Shown piece after piece: positions 18,073-26,434 of a stretch of 64,000 bases of DNA (its first letter is position 1; each line of letters opens with the position of its first letter). The position numbers and the translations under genes were made by a program. The notes under the pieces were generated by a model, which was not told where the DNA came from, did not search any database, and saw nothing but the letters and a program-made list of their open reading frames with translations. This DNA is from an uncultured Eubacteriales bacterium (lineage in GTDB: Bacteria; Bacillota; Clostridia; Lachnospirales; Lachnospiraceae), in the NCBI GenBank assembly GCA_949284175.1, contig CASDVE010000014.1, positions 1-64,000 on the forward strand, written 5' to 3'.

Positions 18073-19008
18073 TTATTTCTCTTCCCAGTATTCTCGATTC
18101 ATGGTCAACTTTTTAATCAGCCATTTTGGAAGTTTTTCATAAGAACGTCCCATCTTATAACCGATAAACTTAAATCCACTTTGCCAAACGAGTTTTGGAA
18201 TTAGATACCACTTTCCTATTTGTAATAAATGTTTTATGGTGGCAATTACAAGACGGATGCCTTCGCTTTCTGACTTAACTTTCAAAAAAAGCCCCCCATA
18301 TGTTTGCTGGGATACCGCCAGATCAAAATTTCTATGCAATTGCTCCATAGCGGAATAATCATGCCAGTGCCATACTTTTGCTTTTGCATTATAATAAATA
18401 GCTTTTCCATTCTCAATGAGCAAAGAAGCCATAATCATATCTTCATTGAAAATCGTCTTCTTTATAAAACCTCCCACTTCCTCATAATCTTTTTTTCGAT
18501 AAGCCGCACAGACATTGGAGCAAAAAAACGTCTTGATTCCAAGAGTTTCTAAATCATCGATTGTTTTTTTTCTGCTCTCATTTGGATAATTAAACGTTCT
18601 TGTATAGGCTTCAATAGGACTTTTTTTCTCATCCGCCATCTGTTGTGCATAAACAGCAGAAACTTGTTCATCCTCAAACGGCTCTAATAACTGTTCTATC
18701 AAGTGGCAATTGGCTGGAATCGCATCTTGCGTCATAAAGATCAAAATATCCGCATTCGACATACTAGCCCCTTGATTTCTCGTTCCTCCATGATCAAATT
18801 CTGACTTTTTAATGTGATGCACTTCTGCATACGGAATCCCTTCTAACACAGTTTTATCAAAAAATTGTTCTTCTGTATTCATCAAAATAATCCGATCTGG
18901 TCTTCTTGTTTGGGCATCAATTCTTTTTAATGTTTTTTTAAACTGCTTTGTAGGCTTATAGACAGGGATGATCAAATCAGCTGTATATCTTTTCTTCTCT
19001 TTCACCAT
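18073..19008 (-). CDS. Family 2 glycosyltransferase, rhamnosyltransferase-like
   Basis: A 311-residue GT-A fold enzyme. The start ADLIIPVYKPT, the EFDHGGTRNQG segment (typical of rhamnosyltransferases) and the TQDA motif in place of DXD (about 95-98) are visible, as is the catalytic region GGFIKKTIFNEDMIM. It should add one sugar to a lipid-linked or surface glycan on the inner face of the membrane. The donor sugar is inferred from family resemblance only. The LCP ligase gene follows directly. Confidence 0.88.
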   Translation of the reverse strand: MVKEKKRYTADLIIPVYKPTKQFKKTLKRIDAQTRRPDRIILMNTEEQFFDKTVLEGIPYAEVHHIKKSEFDHGGTRNQGASMSNADILIFMTQDAIPANCHLIEQLLEPFEDEQVSAVYAQQMADEKKSPIEAYTRTFNYPNESRKKTIDDLETLGIKTFFCSNVCAAYRKKDYEEVGGFIKKTIFNEDMIMASLLIENGKAIYYNAKAKVWHWHDYSAMEQLHRNFDLAVSQQTYGGLFLKVKSESEGIRLVIATIKHLLQIGKWYLIPKLVWQSGFKFIGYKMGRSYEKLPKWLIKKLTMNREYWEEK

Positions 19009-19099
19009 CTCTTTTATCCTTTTCTTATTCTTTTATTATTTCAATCCACACTCGGTATGTTTACTGGACATCACCAAATTTTTGAACTTCTTACTTTCA

Positions 19100-21526
19100 C
19101 TAATTGTTTGCAGTTTCTCCCAATAATGTTTGCACTAATTTTACTGCTTCTGTGGCATCTTTGGAATATCCATCCGCTCCAATTTCTTTTGCAAAACTAT
19201 TGGTAATAACTGCACCTCCAATGATCACTTTCACATCAACCCCTAGCTCATTTCGATATTCCACCACATCTTTCATCCGCATCATCGTGGTTGTCATAAG
19301 AGCTGATAATCCGATAATATCCGCTTTTTCCTCAATGGCTGTTTTTAAAATTACTTCTTTGCTCACATCTTTTCCAAGATCGATGACATGATACCCATAA
19401 TTTTTTAACATCAATACTACTAGATTTTTTCCAATATCATGAATATCCCCTTCCACCGTTGCCATCACGATAGTCGGCATCTTTTCTTTTGATGTCTTTC
19501 TTTCAATCATTGGCTCTAAGTATTCGATGGCAGTTTTCATAGTTTCTGCACTGGAAATAAGCTGTGGCAAGAAATATTTTTGTTTTTCAAATAATACACC
19601 GACTTCATTAATGGCTGGTATCAACAGTTCATTGATAATCTCTTCTGGCTTTCTTCCTAGCTTTAATTCTTCTTTTGCCTCTTTTACGATGGCATTTTTA
19701 TTCCCTTTCATGACGCATTCATATACTTTTGGCATATTGTTTGCAATTGTAGGTTGGCTTTTTTCTCCTCCCCCTTGTTTTTCCTGTGCCAGTGCATTCA
19801 TTCGCTCAATATAGCGAATATCACTGTCTTCTTTATTTAATAATAAGTCTGATGCAAACGCCAAATTCATCAATAACTCTTGAGATGGATTGGCAATCGC
19901 CATCGTAAGTCCATTGGCAATCGCCATGGTAAGAAAGGCAGAATTAATATAAGAACGCTCTGGCAGTCCAAAGGAAATATTAGAAAGTCCACAAACGGTA
20001 CATAAATCTAATTGTTCTGTACAGTATTTAATCGTTTCCATGGTTTCAATTCCAGCATTTTTATTGGCTCCAACAGTGGCAACTAATCCATCCACTACAA
20101 TATCATACTTGGTGAATCCCAAAGAATACGCACGATCTAATATGGTTTGAATCACCTCTATTTTTTCTTCCAAGCTGTTTGGAAGCCCTTTGTCAGAAAC
20201 AGGCAATAAAATAAACATGGCACCATATTTTTTTGCAATCGGAATGAGTTTTTCAAACTTCTCTTTTTCTAATGAAATGGAGTTAATAAGGGCTCGTCCT
20301 GGGTAAATTCTAAGTGCGGATTCAATGACATCCACATGACTAGAATCAATACAAAGTGGTAAATTAGACGCAATGGATACTTCTTGAACGGCACGTAACA
20401 TCATTTCTTTTTCATCAATACCATTCATTCCCATATTAATATCCAAAATGGATGCTCCTTGCATCTCCTGATCTTCTGCCATCTGAATAACAAGATCTAA
20501 TTCTCCTTCTCTTAATTCCCCTTGTAACTTTTTCTTTCCTGTTGGATTGATTCTCTCTCCAATGATCTGAAACCTTCCATATGGCTTAAAAAATGTTGTC
20601 TGTCTTTCTGAAGTCACTGCCCGATAGTCTTTTACTTTGCACTTAGGAGGCGTCATCATCACTGTCTTATCCACAAGCGCCTTGATATGCTCTGGCGTCG
20701 TCCCACAACATCCTCCCAATATAGAAGCTCCAGCTTTTACTAATTCTTCTCCATATTGAGCAAACGCCTCTGGTGTCATATCATAAATCGTCTTTCCATC
20801 CACAAGTTCCGGCAATCCTGCATTTGGTTTGGCTAAAATTGGAATACTCGCATACTGTTTCATGCTTTCAATCAAAGGTATCATTTCCTTTGGACCTGTG
20901 GAACAGTTGATACCGATGGCATCCGCACCTAAATTTTCAAGAACAATTACCGCTATGACAGGATCTGTTCCATAAAGGGTTCTTCCATCTTCATTATAAG
21001 TCATGCTCACAATGACTGGAAGATCACAGGTTTCTTTAATGGCTATCAAACACGCTCTTGCTTCAGAGAGGCTCATCATCGTTTCCACACAAAAGAGATC
21101 AACCCCTGCTTCCACAAGATAATTTGCCTGTTCCTTATAAATATCCACAAGCTCCTCAAACTGCATCGTTCCCATCGGATAGAGTTGTTCACCGGTCATT
21201 GTCATATCACCAGCCACATATCCATTTTTTCCTGCCGAACGCTTAGAAATTGCTACCAAACGATGATTTATCTCTTTTATTTGTTCTTCTAAACCATATT
21301 CTCTTAACTTCACACGATTGGCAGTAAATGTAGGTGCTAACACAATGTGACTTCCCGCCTTAAAATACTCCTTTTGCAGTTGGTATAACACTTCTTCATG
21401 TTCTAAAATCCAAGTTTCTGGGCAAACACCCATCTCCATTCCTTTTGCCTGTAAATTGCTCCCTGTGGCACCATCCATATAGACGATTCCTTGCTCTAGT
21501 AACTGTTTAAACTGTTCTTTTGTCAT
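19100..21526 (-). CDS. metH: Cobalamin-dependent methionine synthase lacking the reactivation domain
   Basis: Transfers a methyl group from 5-methyl-tetrahydrofolate via cobalamin to homocysteine. At 808 residues it has the homocysteine-binding barrel (1-295, zinc ligands in GINCS and GGCCG), the pterin-binding barrel (about 320-570), the cap, and the cobalamin domain with DIHDIG, His696 being the lower axial ligand. The roughly 330-residue C-terminal AdoMet-dependent reactivation domain of the E. coli enzyme is missing, and a separate gene at 23324 encodes it. The gene is last in the methionine operon, 20 nt after the fusion gene. Confidence 0.95.
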   Translation of the reverse strand: MTKEQFKQLLEQGIVYMDGATGSNLQAKGMEMGVCPETWILEHEEVLYQLQKEYFKAGSHIVLAPTFTANRVKLREYGLEEQIKEINHRLVAISKRSAGKNGYVAGDMTMTGEQLYPMGTMQFEELVDIYKEQANYLVEAGVDLFCVETMMSLSEARACLIAIKETCDLPVIVSMTYNEDGRTLYGTDPVIAVIVLENLGADAIGINCSTGPKEMIPLIESMKQYASIPILAKPNAGLPELVDGKTIYDMTPEAFAQYGEELVKAGASILGGCCGTTPEHIKALVDKTVMMTPPKCKVKDYRAVTSERQTTFFKPYGRFQIIGERINPTGKKKLQGELREGELDLVIQMAEDQEMQGASILDINMGMNGIDEKEMMLRAVQEVSIASNLPLCIDSSHVDVIESALRIYPGRALINSISLEKEKFEKLIPIAKKYGAMFILLPVSDKGLPNSLEEKIEVIQTILDRAYSLGFTKYDIVVDGLVATVGANKNAGIETMETIKYCTEQLDLCTVCGLSNISFGLPERSYINSAFLTMAIANGLTMAIANPSQELLMNLAFASDLLLNKEDSDIRYIERMNALAQEKQGGGEKSQPTIANNMPKVYECVMKGNKNAIVKEAKEELKLGRKPEEIINELLIPAINEVGVLFEKQKYFLPQLISSAETMKTAIEYLEPMIERKTSKEKMPTIVMATVEGDIHDIGKNLVVLMLKNYGYHVIDLGKDVSKEVILKTAIEEKADIIGLSALMTTTMMRMKDVVEYRNELGVDVKVIIGGAVITNSFAKEIGADGYSKDATEAVKLVQTLLGETANN

Positions 21527-21546
21527 CTACCAAGCACCCTTCCTTT

Positions 21547-23352
21547 CTATTCTTCACCTAATTCTTCTTTTAAACGCCTTAAAATCTTTGTAATCAGGGA
21601 CACTCGATTAAACGGTGTCATAAAATAATAGCCATCCGTTATATCTTTCATTTTCATAGCGATGGATACCGACACTTCTACGGCAATTTCTTCTGCCTCT
21701 TCTCTTGTCATATCCGGTCGATATTGCTCAAAAATATCATCTGGAACGTGGATTCCTGGCATTTCATTTCGAATGAATCTCGCATTCTTATAACTTACCA
21801 ATGGCATAATTCCACATAAAATTTTTGTATCCACATTTTCTTTTAAAAAGCGGATTCTCTCCATATCCTCTTTTGAATACACAGGTTGTGTTAAAAAATA
21901 CTGACAACCTGCCTCTATTTTCTTTCTCATTCGATCAACAATGGCATTGACATTGGCTCCTGCGTAATTTAAAGCTCCTCCATACACCACGGGTTCTTCT
22001 CCGAATAACTCCACATTCATATCCGATACATAATCCATCAAACGAATGGAGTTAAAATTATACACTCTCTTGATACTATCTTCATCCCCTCGATCGATGG
22101 GATCACCTGTGACAATAAGCAGATTGCGAATGCCATTAATATAGGCTCCAATCATTTGGGAACGCATAGCAATTTTATTTTTATCCCTACAACAAATATG
22201 TGGCATCACATGAAGTCCCGTTTCATTTTGAATGCGAATCGCCATCTGAATCGAATCGGCCCTCGCTCTTGCAAGAGGGGAATCTGCTAAGGTTACCATA
22301 TCAACACCTTCTTCTGAAAGCAATTTGGCTCCTTGCAACAATTTTTTTGCATCTTGATTAAAAGGAGGATCTAGCTCCACCGCAATCACTTTCTTACCAC
22401 GATTTAATTTTGCCATAAATGGATTTGCCCAATCTTTTTTATGCTTTGGCAAAGAAACTTCTCTCTTACACACCTTTTTTTCATACACCTGATCAAGTGG
22501 AATGCCTTCCTTTAACTTTTCAATATAACTCGGTCTTGAACCACAACAAGCCCCAATAATATTCGCCCCAAGTTTTACCACTTTTTTCATGCACTCGGTG
22601 TAATAAACAGGGCTATCAGAATAAATTTTCTTTCCTCTCATTTGATACGGATATCCTGAATTTGGAACACAGCTTACATATTTTTCATTTGGAAATGTCA
22701 CAGACTTTAACAATTCGTATAAATGTCCTGCTCCGATTCCACAATTGAACCCATAAGCATCCAATTCTTCAATATTACCTGCCATATCAATAAAACGCTG
22801 GATACTAAGCCCTTCCTTTGTATATCCCATCTTATTAAAATGGAAATTTCCCATCACAAATAAGGTTTCATCCTTTTCTTTTAAATACTTGGCAATATGA
22901 GCCACATCTTCTACCACCGTAAAGGTTTCAAAAATAAAGATTTTACATCCCATTTCAAGAAAACAATCACATAAAAATTCATATTCTTTTAAAATGGACT
23001 CTCTATCTTCTAGCTCTCCATCCTCTGGAATCGGTCCAATGGAAGCACCAATCCATACATCTTTTTTCGATTGTTCTACCGCTTTTTTGGCAATCTCATA
23101 TCCTAACTGAATACACTGTTTCATTCTATCTTCCGAATGAAAAAAGACATGGTTCACAGCAAAAGTATTAGTTCTAATGAGCTGTGCTCCTTTCTCAATA
23201 TAAGAATTATGAATGTTTTGTATCAGTTCTGGGTTCGTAAAATTTGCACTTTCTGCAAGCTCTTCTTCACTCTCTCCCAACGCATCAAAATACGTTTCCA
23301 TCGCCCCATCCATTAATAAAATATTATTTTTTAAATATTCTCTGATATCCAT
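21547..23352 (-). CDS. Bifunctional homocysteine S-methyltransferase / methylenetetrahydrofolate reductase
   Basis: A 601-residue fusion of the YitJ kind. Residues 1-285 form a homocysteine methyltransferase barrel with cysteine zinc ligands (FNCGIG, ACCGS). Residues about 305-595 form a MetF-type flavin barrel, VIAVELDPPF onward, with LIVTGDP and QPVYS motifs. The second half makes 5-methyl-tetrahydrofolate, which MetH then uses; the role of the first half may be methyl transfer from S-methylmethionine or partnership with MetH. It overlaps the preceding gene by 29 nt and leads metH by 20 nt. GAGGAC serves as ribosome site. Confidence 0.92.
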   Translation of the reverse strand: MDIREYLKNNILLMDGAMETYFDALGESEEELAESANFTNPELIQNIHNSYIEKGAQLIRTNTFAVNHVFFHSEDRMKQCIQLGYEIAKKAVEQSKKDVWIGASIGPIPEDGELEDRESILKEYEFLCDCFLEMGCKIFIFETFTVVEDVAHIAKYLKEKDETLFVMGNFHFNKMGYTKEGLSIQRFIDMAGNIEELDAYGFNCGIGAGHLYELLKSVTFPNEKYVSCVPNSGYPYQMRGKKIYSDSPVYYTECMKKVVKLGANIIGACCGSRPSYIEKLKEGIPLDQVYEKKVCKREVSLPKHKKDWANPFMAKLNRGKKVIAVELDPPFNQDAKKLLQGAKLLSEEGVDMVTLADSPLARARADSIQMAIRIQNETGLHVMPHICCRDKNKIAMRSQMIGAYINGIRNLLIVTGDPIDRGDEDSIKRVYNFNSIRLMDYVSDMNVELFGEEPVVYGGALNYAGANVNAIVDRMRKKIEAGCQYFLTQPVYSKEDMERIRFLKENVDTKILCGIMPLVSYKNARFIRNEMPGIHVPDDIFEQYRPDMTREEAEEIAVEVSVSIAMKMKDITDGYYFMTPFNRVSLITKILRRLKEELGEE

Positions 23353-23929
23353 AATTTTGTCCTCTTAACTCCCTTCTCACTTTTCTAGAAGTACAATTTA
23401 TATTTTTGCATTGTTCGCAAATTCCACAGCTTTCTTTTTCTTTCTCCTTTGTAAGAATCACTTCCATAGCAACACTTTTCTTTGGATCGATAAAAAAGGA
23501 TTCATTATACGTCACGTCTTTTGGATTGGTACGCAAGAAAATTTCCCTCATGGCTTCGATTGGCAACTGTTCTCCGGGATATAAAAACTGTTGAATGTAT
23601 TCTCCCTCTTTCTTGACTTCCATTTTTAAATCATCATACGCTTTTAGAAGGAATTCCATCCCTAGACAGTCCACACAATATGTCTTTAAATACTCTTCTT
23701 TCTCTATGTAAGATTCCTGCAACCGATCCACACCTTTTCCCAATGTAAGAACAACAAATCCTCTTTCCTGTTCTCTTACATAGTAATAATGGGGATCGAA
23801 ATGCCTTTTCATATCGCCATAGACTTCCTGCCAAATGCTTTGCTCTTCTTTTGATAAAAATTTCTGTCGAAATGCCATTTCTATCATTTCTTGTTCAGAA
23901 AAGGAAAGGAGCTGTCTTTTTCGTTTCAT
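23324..23929 (-). CDS. Stand-alone MetH reactivation-domain protein
   Basis: A protein of about 201 residues resembling the free-standing cobalamin methionine synthase activation-domain proteins of Clostridia and Thermotoga. The recognisable features are PGEQLPIEAMREIF, then VTYNESFFIDPKKSVAMEV, then a cysteine cluster CGICEQCKNINC. It should restore MetH after its cobalamin oxidises, using AdoMet and an electron donor; the cysteine cluster suggests an iron-sulfur site. It is the first gene of the operon and overlaps the MTHFR fusion by 29 nt. I prefer ATG 23929; a GTG at 23944 is possible, and neither has a strong ribosome site. Confidence 0.75.
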   Translation of the reverse strand: MKRKRQLLSFSEQEMIEMAFRQKFLSKEEQSIWQEVYGDMKRHFDPHYYYVREQERGFVVLTLGKGVDRLQESYIEKEEYLKTYCVDCLGMEFLLKAYDDLKMEVKKEGEYIQQFLYPGEQLPIEAMREIFLRTNPKDVTYNESFFIDPKKSVAMEVILTKEKEKESCGICEQCKNINCTSRKVRRELRGQNYGYQRIFKK

Positions 23930-23965
23930 TTCATATCCACTCACTCTCTTGCATATAGTCCATGT

Positions 23966-24020
23966 TGGCAGACAATGACCATAAACTTATATGTATCGTT
24001 TCCGACTCATTGCCTTCTCG
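23966..24020 (-). repeat. Copy 3 of the dispersed repeat, inside the methionine operon leader
   Basis: Read on the minus strand it runs ACGAGAAGGCAATGAGTC and onward to GTCATTGTCTGCC. CAATGA pairs with TCATTG, GG with CC, and an inner AAAC with GTTT. It aligns with the copies at 2760-2818 and 49660-49720, but stem bases differ in compensating ways. It lies between the promoter at 24029-24057 and the start codon, so it is transcribed. Confidence 0.55.
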
Positions 24021-24028
24021 TAAATCAA

Positions 24029-24057
24029 AGTATACACTAGAATGCTTTGAAATTCAA
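24029..24057 (-). promoter_or_regulatory. Promoter of the methionine operon
   Basis: TTGAAT (24052-24057), 17-nt spacer, TATACT (24029-24034). The leader of about 95 nt to the start codon is filled by the dispersed repeat. I see no SAM, T-box or cobalamin riboswitch in it. Confidence 0.6.
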
Positions 24058-24098
24058 TTCAATTGCTTTCTTTTATTACCACATTAAAGAGATATAAC

Positions 24099-24134
24099 AA
24101 AAAAAGCACCACAGTTTTTTTGTAGTGCTTTTTT
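24099..24134 (-). terminator. Terminator of the HD-GYP gene
   Basis: AAAAGCACCACA and TGTAGTGCTTTT pair around an A/T loop with T runs on both sides; it is about 10 nt past the HD-GYP stop. It could also act rightward. Confidence 0.75.
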
Positions 24135-24142
24135 CTCATCGT

Positions 24143-25045
24143 TTATGATGGGCTTGTCCATTTCTTAAAAATGGAACCATCTTCCACCTTCTGTCGTAAA
24201 ACACAAACAATTTCACCTTCAAATTGTTTCGAATTACATTCCAAAAATTGTATTGCCTCTTCGTACTTCATAGGTTCTCGATAAGAACGCTTTGAAGTCA
24301 ACGCATCAAAAACATCCGCTACTGCAATGATCTTTGCCTCAAATGGTATCTCATTTCCCTTCAATCCTCTTGGATACCCCGAACCATCCAACTTTTCATG
24401 ATGAGAAGATGCGATATAAGCAATGTCCTCTCCATAAACAGGCAGTAATTTTTCATATGTGACCATCGAATGTGTCTTTATGATGTCATATTCACCATCA
24501 GTTAATTTTCCGGGCTTTAACAAGATATCAATTGGCAATTCCAGCTTGCCAATGTCATGTAAAAGTGCGGATACAGAAAGTTCTGCTAACTGACACTTCG
24601 ACTTAAATTCCTTCGCTAAACACATTGAATAATTATGCACACGCCTGCTATGCCCTAACGTATAGCGATCCCTCGGATTTGCCCTTTTTGAATACTCAAA
24701 TAGTGCTTGAATTTCTTCTATCTTTTGAGAATAATTTTTCGTATAAAGATAAAAACAACTTCTTCCTTTCGATGTGATCAAACAACAATTTTTTATTTGA
24801 TTCAAACAAAGAACATCTTGACTCATGACAACCTGTTCTTTGCCTGCTTCAAAGCAATGCAAACTCCCTTCTATAACAAAAAGTAGAATAACAGGTTCTT
24901 CCTCCTCCGGTTCCAACCTGATACTAATTCCATCGTTTAATGTGTATAATGCAATCTGTTCTTTTTCTGACCTCATGACTTCCCTAACATGAGGTGCTTT
25001 TTCATTCGTAAATTCCAAAGTTCGAAAAATCTGCATCCCTTGCAT
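24143..25045 (-). CDS. HD-GYP cyclic di-GMP phosphodiesterase with cupin-like N-terminus
   Basis: A 300-residue cytoplasmic protein. Residues about 20-105 look like a small beta-rich, cupin-like sensor domain with several cysteines. Residues about 120-285 are an HD-GYP domain: the HD pair H163-D164 in LLHDIGK, then HHEKLDGSGYP (215-225) and ADVFDALTSKRSYR. It should degrade cyclic di-GMP, opposing the cyclase at 1390. Ribosome site AGGAGGT precedes the ATG. The gene stands alone between its own promoter and terminator. The gap upstream carries two perfect inverted repeats, suggesting tight repression. Confidence 0.9.
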   Translation of the reverse strand: MQGMQIFRTLEFTNEKAPHVREVMRSEKEQIALYTLNDGISIRLEPEEEEPVILLFVIEGSLHCFEAGKEQVVMSQDVLCLNQIKNCCLITSKGRSCFYLYTKNYSQKIEEIQALFEYSKRANPRDRYTLGHSRRVHNYSMCLAKEFKSKCQLAELSVSALLHDIGKLELPIDILLKPGKLTDGEYDIIKTHSMVTYEKLLPVYGEDIAYIASSHHEKLDGSGYPRGLKGNEIPFEAKIIAVADVFDALTSKRSYREPMKYEEAIQFLECNSKQFEGEIVCVLRQKVEDGSIFKKWTSPS

Positions 25046-25082
25046 TTTACTCCACCTCCTCTGTATAAAAATATATAAGTTA

Positions 25083-25118
25083 TTATAGCATACAATTCAT
25101 GTGCTATAACATGAATTT
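25083..25118 (-). promoter_or_regulatory. HD-GYP promoter with a perfect 9-6-9 operator
   Basis: An extended -10, TGCTATAAT (25083-25091), is followed upstream by AATTCATGT (25095-25103), a 6-nt spacer and ACATGAATT (25110-25118). The palindrome covers the spacer and the -35 position, so a bound protein would block polymerase. The regulator is not identified; the XRE gene at 25821 is the nearest candidate. Confidence 0.55.
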
Positions 25119-25121
25119 ATT

Positions 25122-25166
25122 AGCGAATTATTCAAGTAAACTATTTTCTTTTTTCTAAATTCGCTA
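25122..25166. repeat. Second inverted repeat upstream of the HD-GYP gene
   Basis: TAGCGAATT (25122-25130) and AATTCGCTA (25158-25166) form a perfect 9-bp inverted repeat with a 27-nt loop, just beyond the operator. It could be a second binding site for looping or the base of an RNA hairpin. Confidence 0.4.
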
Positions 25167-25177
25167 CTTTCCTCACT

Positions 25178-25235
25178 GACTTATGCCTTCAAGGCAAAAG
25201 AAAAAAGGACTCCAGCGCACGGAGTCCTTTTTCTT
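25178..25235. terminator. Partial dispersed-repeat end followed by a bidirectional terminator-like hairpin
   Basis: TGACTTATGCCTTC (25178-25191) is the exact inverse of bases 2721-2734 of repeat copy 2. Right after it, AAGAAAAAAGGACTCC (25198-25213) pairs with GGAGTCCTTTTTCTT (25221-25235). No upstream gene needs this terminator on the plus strand, so it may insulate or end a small RNA. Confidence 0.5.
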
Positions 25236-25770
25236 ACTTCTAAAAAATGAGGGGAGAGGATTCAAATATTATTGAAAAGCTCTTTACGCATATTAGTATA
25301 CCAAATCTGTGGAAAAATACAATAACAAAATCATAAATAAATGTTAAAAAAAAATAAACTATTCTTAGAAATTACTTTATCCTTTTTTTACTATTTATTT
25401 TCTGGAAAAATACCCCACTCTTTTTCCAAAAAACAGAAAAGAACTTTCTCTATTTTCAACGTTTTTCTTCATTATTTTTCCAATTCTCAACAGAAAAAAA
25501 ATGATTTACAAAAGGTTCACATATTATTCATATATTCAACAAGATTTCTACACATTTATGCCCTATACTTAAACCATAGTCAATACAGGCTATCAAAACA
25601 AATTTTTCATATTATTTCATATGGGCTGTTACATTGTGAATTCTTCCTCCCCCTGAATCTCCAATGCAACAGCCTCCTCCTCATTTATGGGGATTTTTTT
25701 ATTTCTTACTTTCTATATTTCTTTATATAAAATTTTCTTATTATGAAATTTCAAGTTTCTTCCATCCTTT
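25236..25770. other. AT-rich intergenic stretch with one long hairpin
   Basis: Apart from a hairpin at 25624-25674 (GGCTGTT.CATTG with CAATG.AACAGCC, 12 of 13 bp paired) I see nothing here. A 129-codon open frame at 25341-25730 is Phe/Tyr/Leu-rich low-complexity sequence without a ribosome site and is not taken as a gene. The hairpin shares the GCAACAGCC arm with hairpins near 39410 and 42180. Confidence 0.5.
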
Positions 25771-25776
25771 CTTGGA

Positions 25777-25782
25777 TATAAT
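25777..25782 (+). promoter_or_regulatory. -10 element of the XRE regulator gene
   Basis: A consensus TATAAT 39 nt before the gene start; the -35 is poor, suggesting weak or regulated transcription. Confidence 0.4.
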
Positions 25783-25820
25783 AACTAAAATATGGACTAT
25801 CAGGAAGGACGGAAATTAAC

Positions 25821-26333
25821 ATGATGCAACTAAAAGAAATTCGCAAAGAGTTAGGCATTACCCAAAAACAACTTGCTGAGGAACTTTCTGTTTCCATTCC
25901 CCAAATTTCTCGATATGAAACTGGCGAAACCGCCATGACACCTAAAACTATCATCAAATTATGTAACTATTTAGGCGTTACAGCGGATCAACTGCTCGGT
26001 CATAAACCAATTCCACTCTATCCTATTTATCGAGATCAATCTTGGATTCACGAAGGTGATGTAGCTCCAGATATTTTAAATTCAGCCTTAGTGCAAATTC
26101 ATGGACATTTGAATTTTCTGGAACAAGAACTAGGTGAGCTTCACACAATGATAGAAAGCTCTCAAAAACAACTAGATCTTTTATTAAAAACAGAACAAAA
26201 AATTAGTTCAGAATTTCAAACAATTTCCTCTTATTACAAAAATTTAACCGATCTATTCTCAGGCTTTCAAGATATTCAAACAGCATTATCTTCCAATCCA
26301 CATTTTGAAACAGAGTCAAAAAAGCGTAAATAA
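25821..26333 (+). CDS. XRE-family transcriptional regulator with coiled-coil C-terminus
   Basis: A 170-residue DNA-binding protein. Residues 4-58 are a Cro/CI-type helix-turn-helix, with LGITQKQLAEELSVS and the recognition helix region IPQISRYETGETAMT. Residues about 90-160 are rich in Gln/Glu/Leu heptads (LEQELGELHTMIESSQKQ) and likely dimerise or sense a partner. There is no ligand-binding fold that I recognise. The gene is monocistronic and closed by a perfect 17-bp terminator. The start may be either of two consecutive ATGs. It could act on the HD-GYP operator nearby, which is inference from proximity. Confidence 0.85.
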   Translation: MMQLKEIRKELGITQKQLAEELSVSIPQISRYETGETAMTPKTIIKLCNYLGVTADQLLGHKPIPLYPIYRDQSWIHEGDVAPDILNSALVQIHGHLNFLEQELGELHTMIESSQKQLDLLLKTEQKISSEFQTISSYYKNLTDLFSGFQDIQTALSSNPHFETESKKRK

Positions 26334-26346
26334 TCATGCTTTTTAT

Positions 26347-26387
26347 AATAATGGGGCTATCACATACTTTGTGATAGCCCCATTATT
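26347..26387 (+). terminator. Terminator of the XRE gene, possibly shared
   Basis: AATAATGGGGCTATCAC (26347-26363) pairs perfectly over 17 bp with 26371-26387. It lies between convergent genes, so it may also end the antiporter message. Confidence 0.85.
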
Positions 26388-26434
26388 TGCACGAAGACAG
26401 TAAATCAAACGTGTTTCTTATGCTCTCTTTCCCC

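Noticed and set aside
23930-24028. SAM or cobalamin riboswitch before the methionine operon
   Set aside because: None of the conserved cores are present; the leader is filled by the dispersed repeat.
25341-25730. Open frame of 129 codons upstream of the XRE gene
   Set aside because: Low-complexity Phe/Tyr/Leu composition, no ribosome site and a long hairpin within it; looks like noncoding AT-rich DNA.
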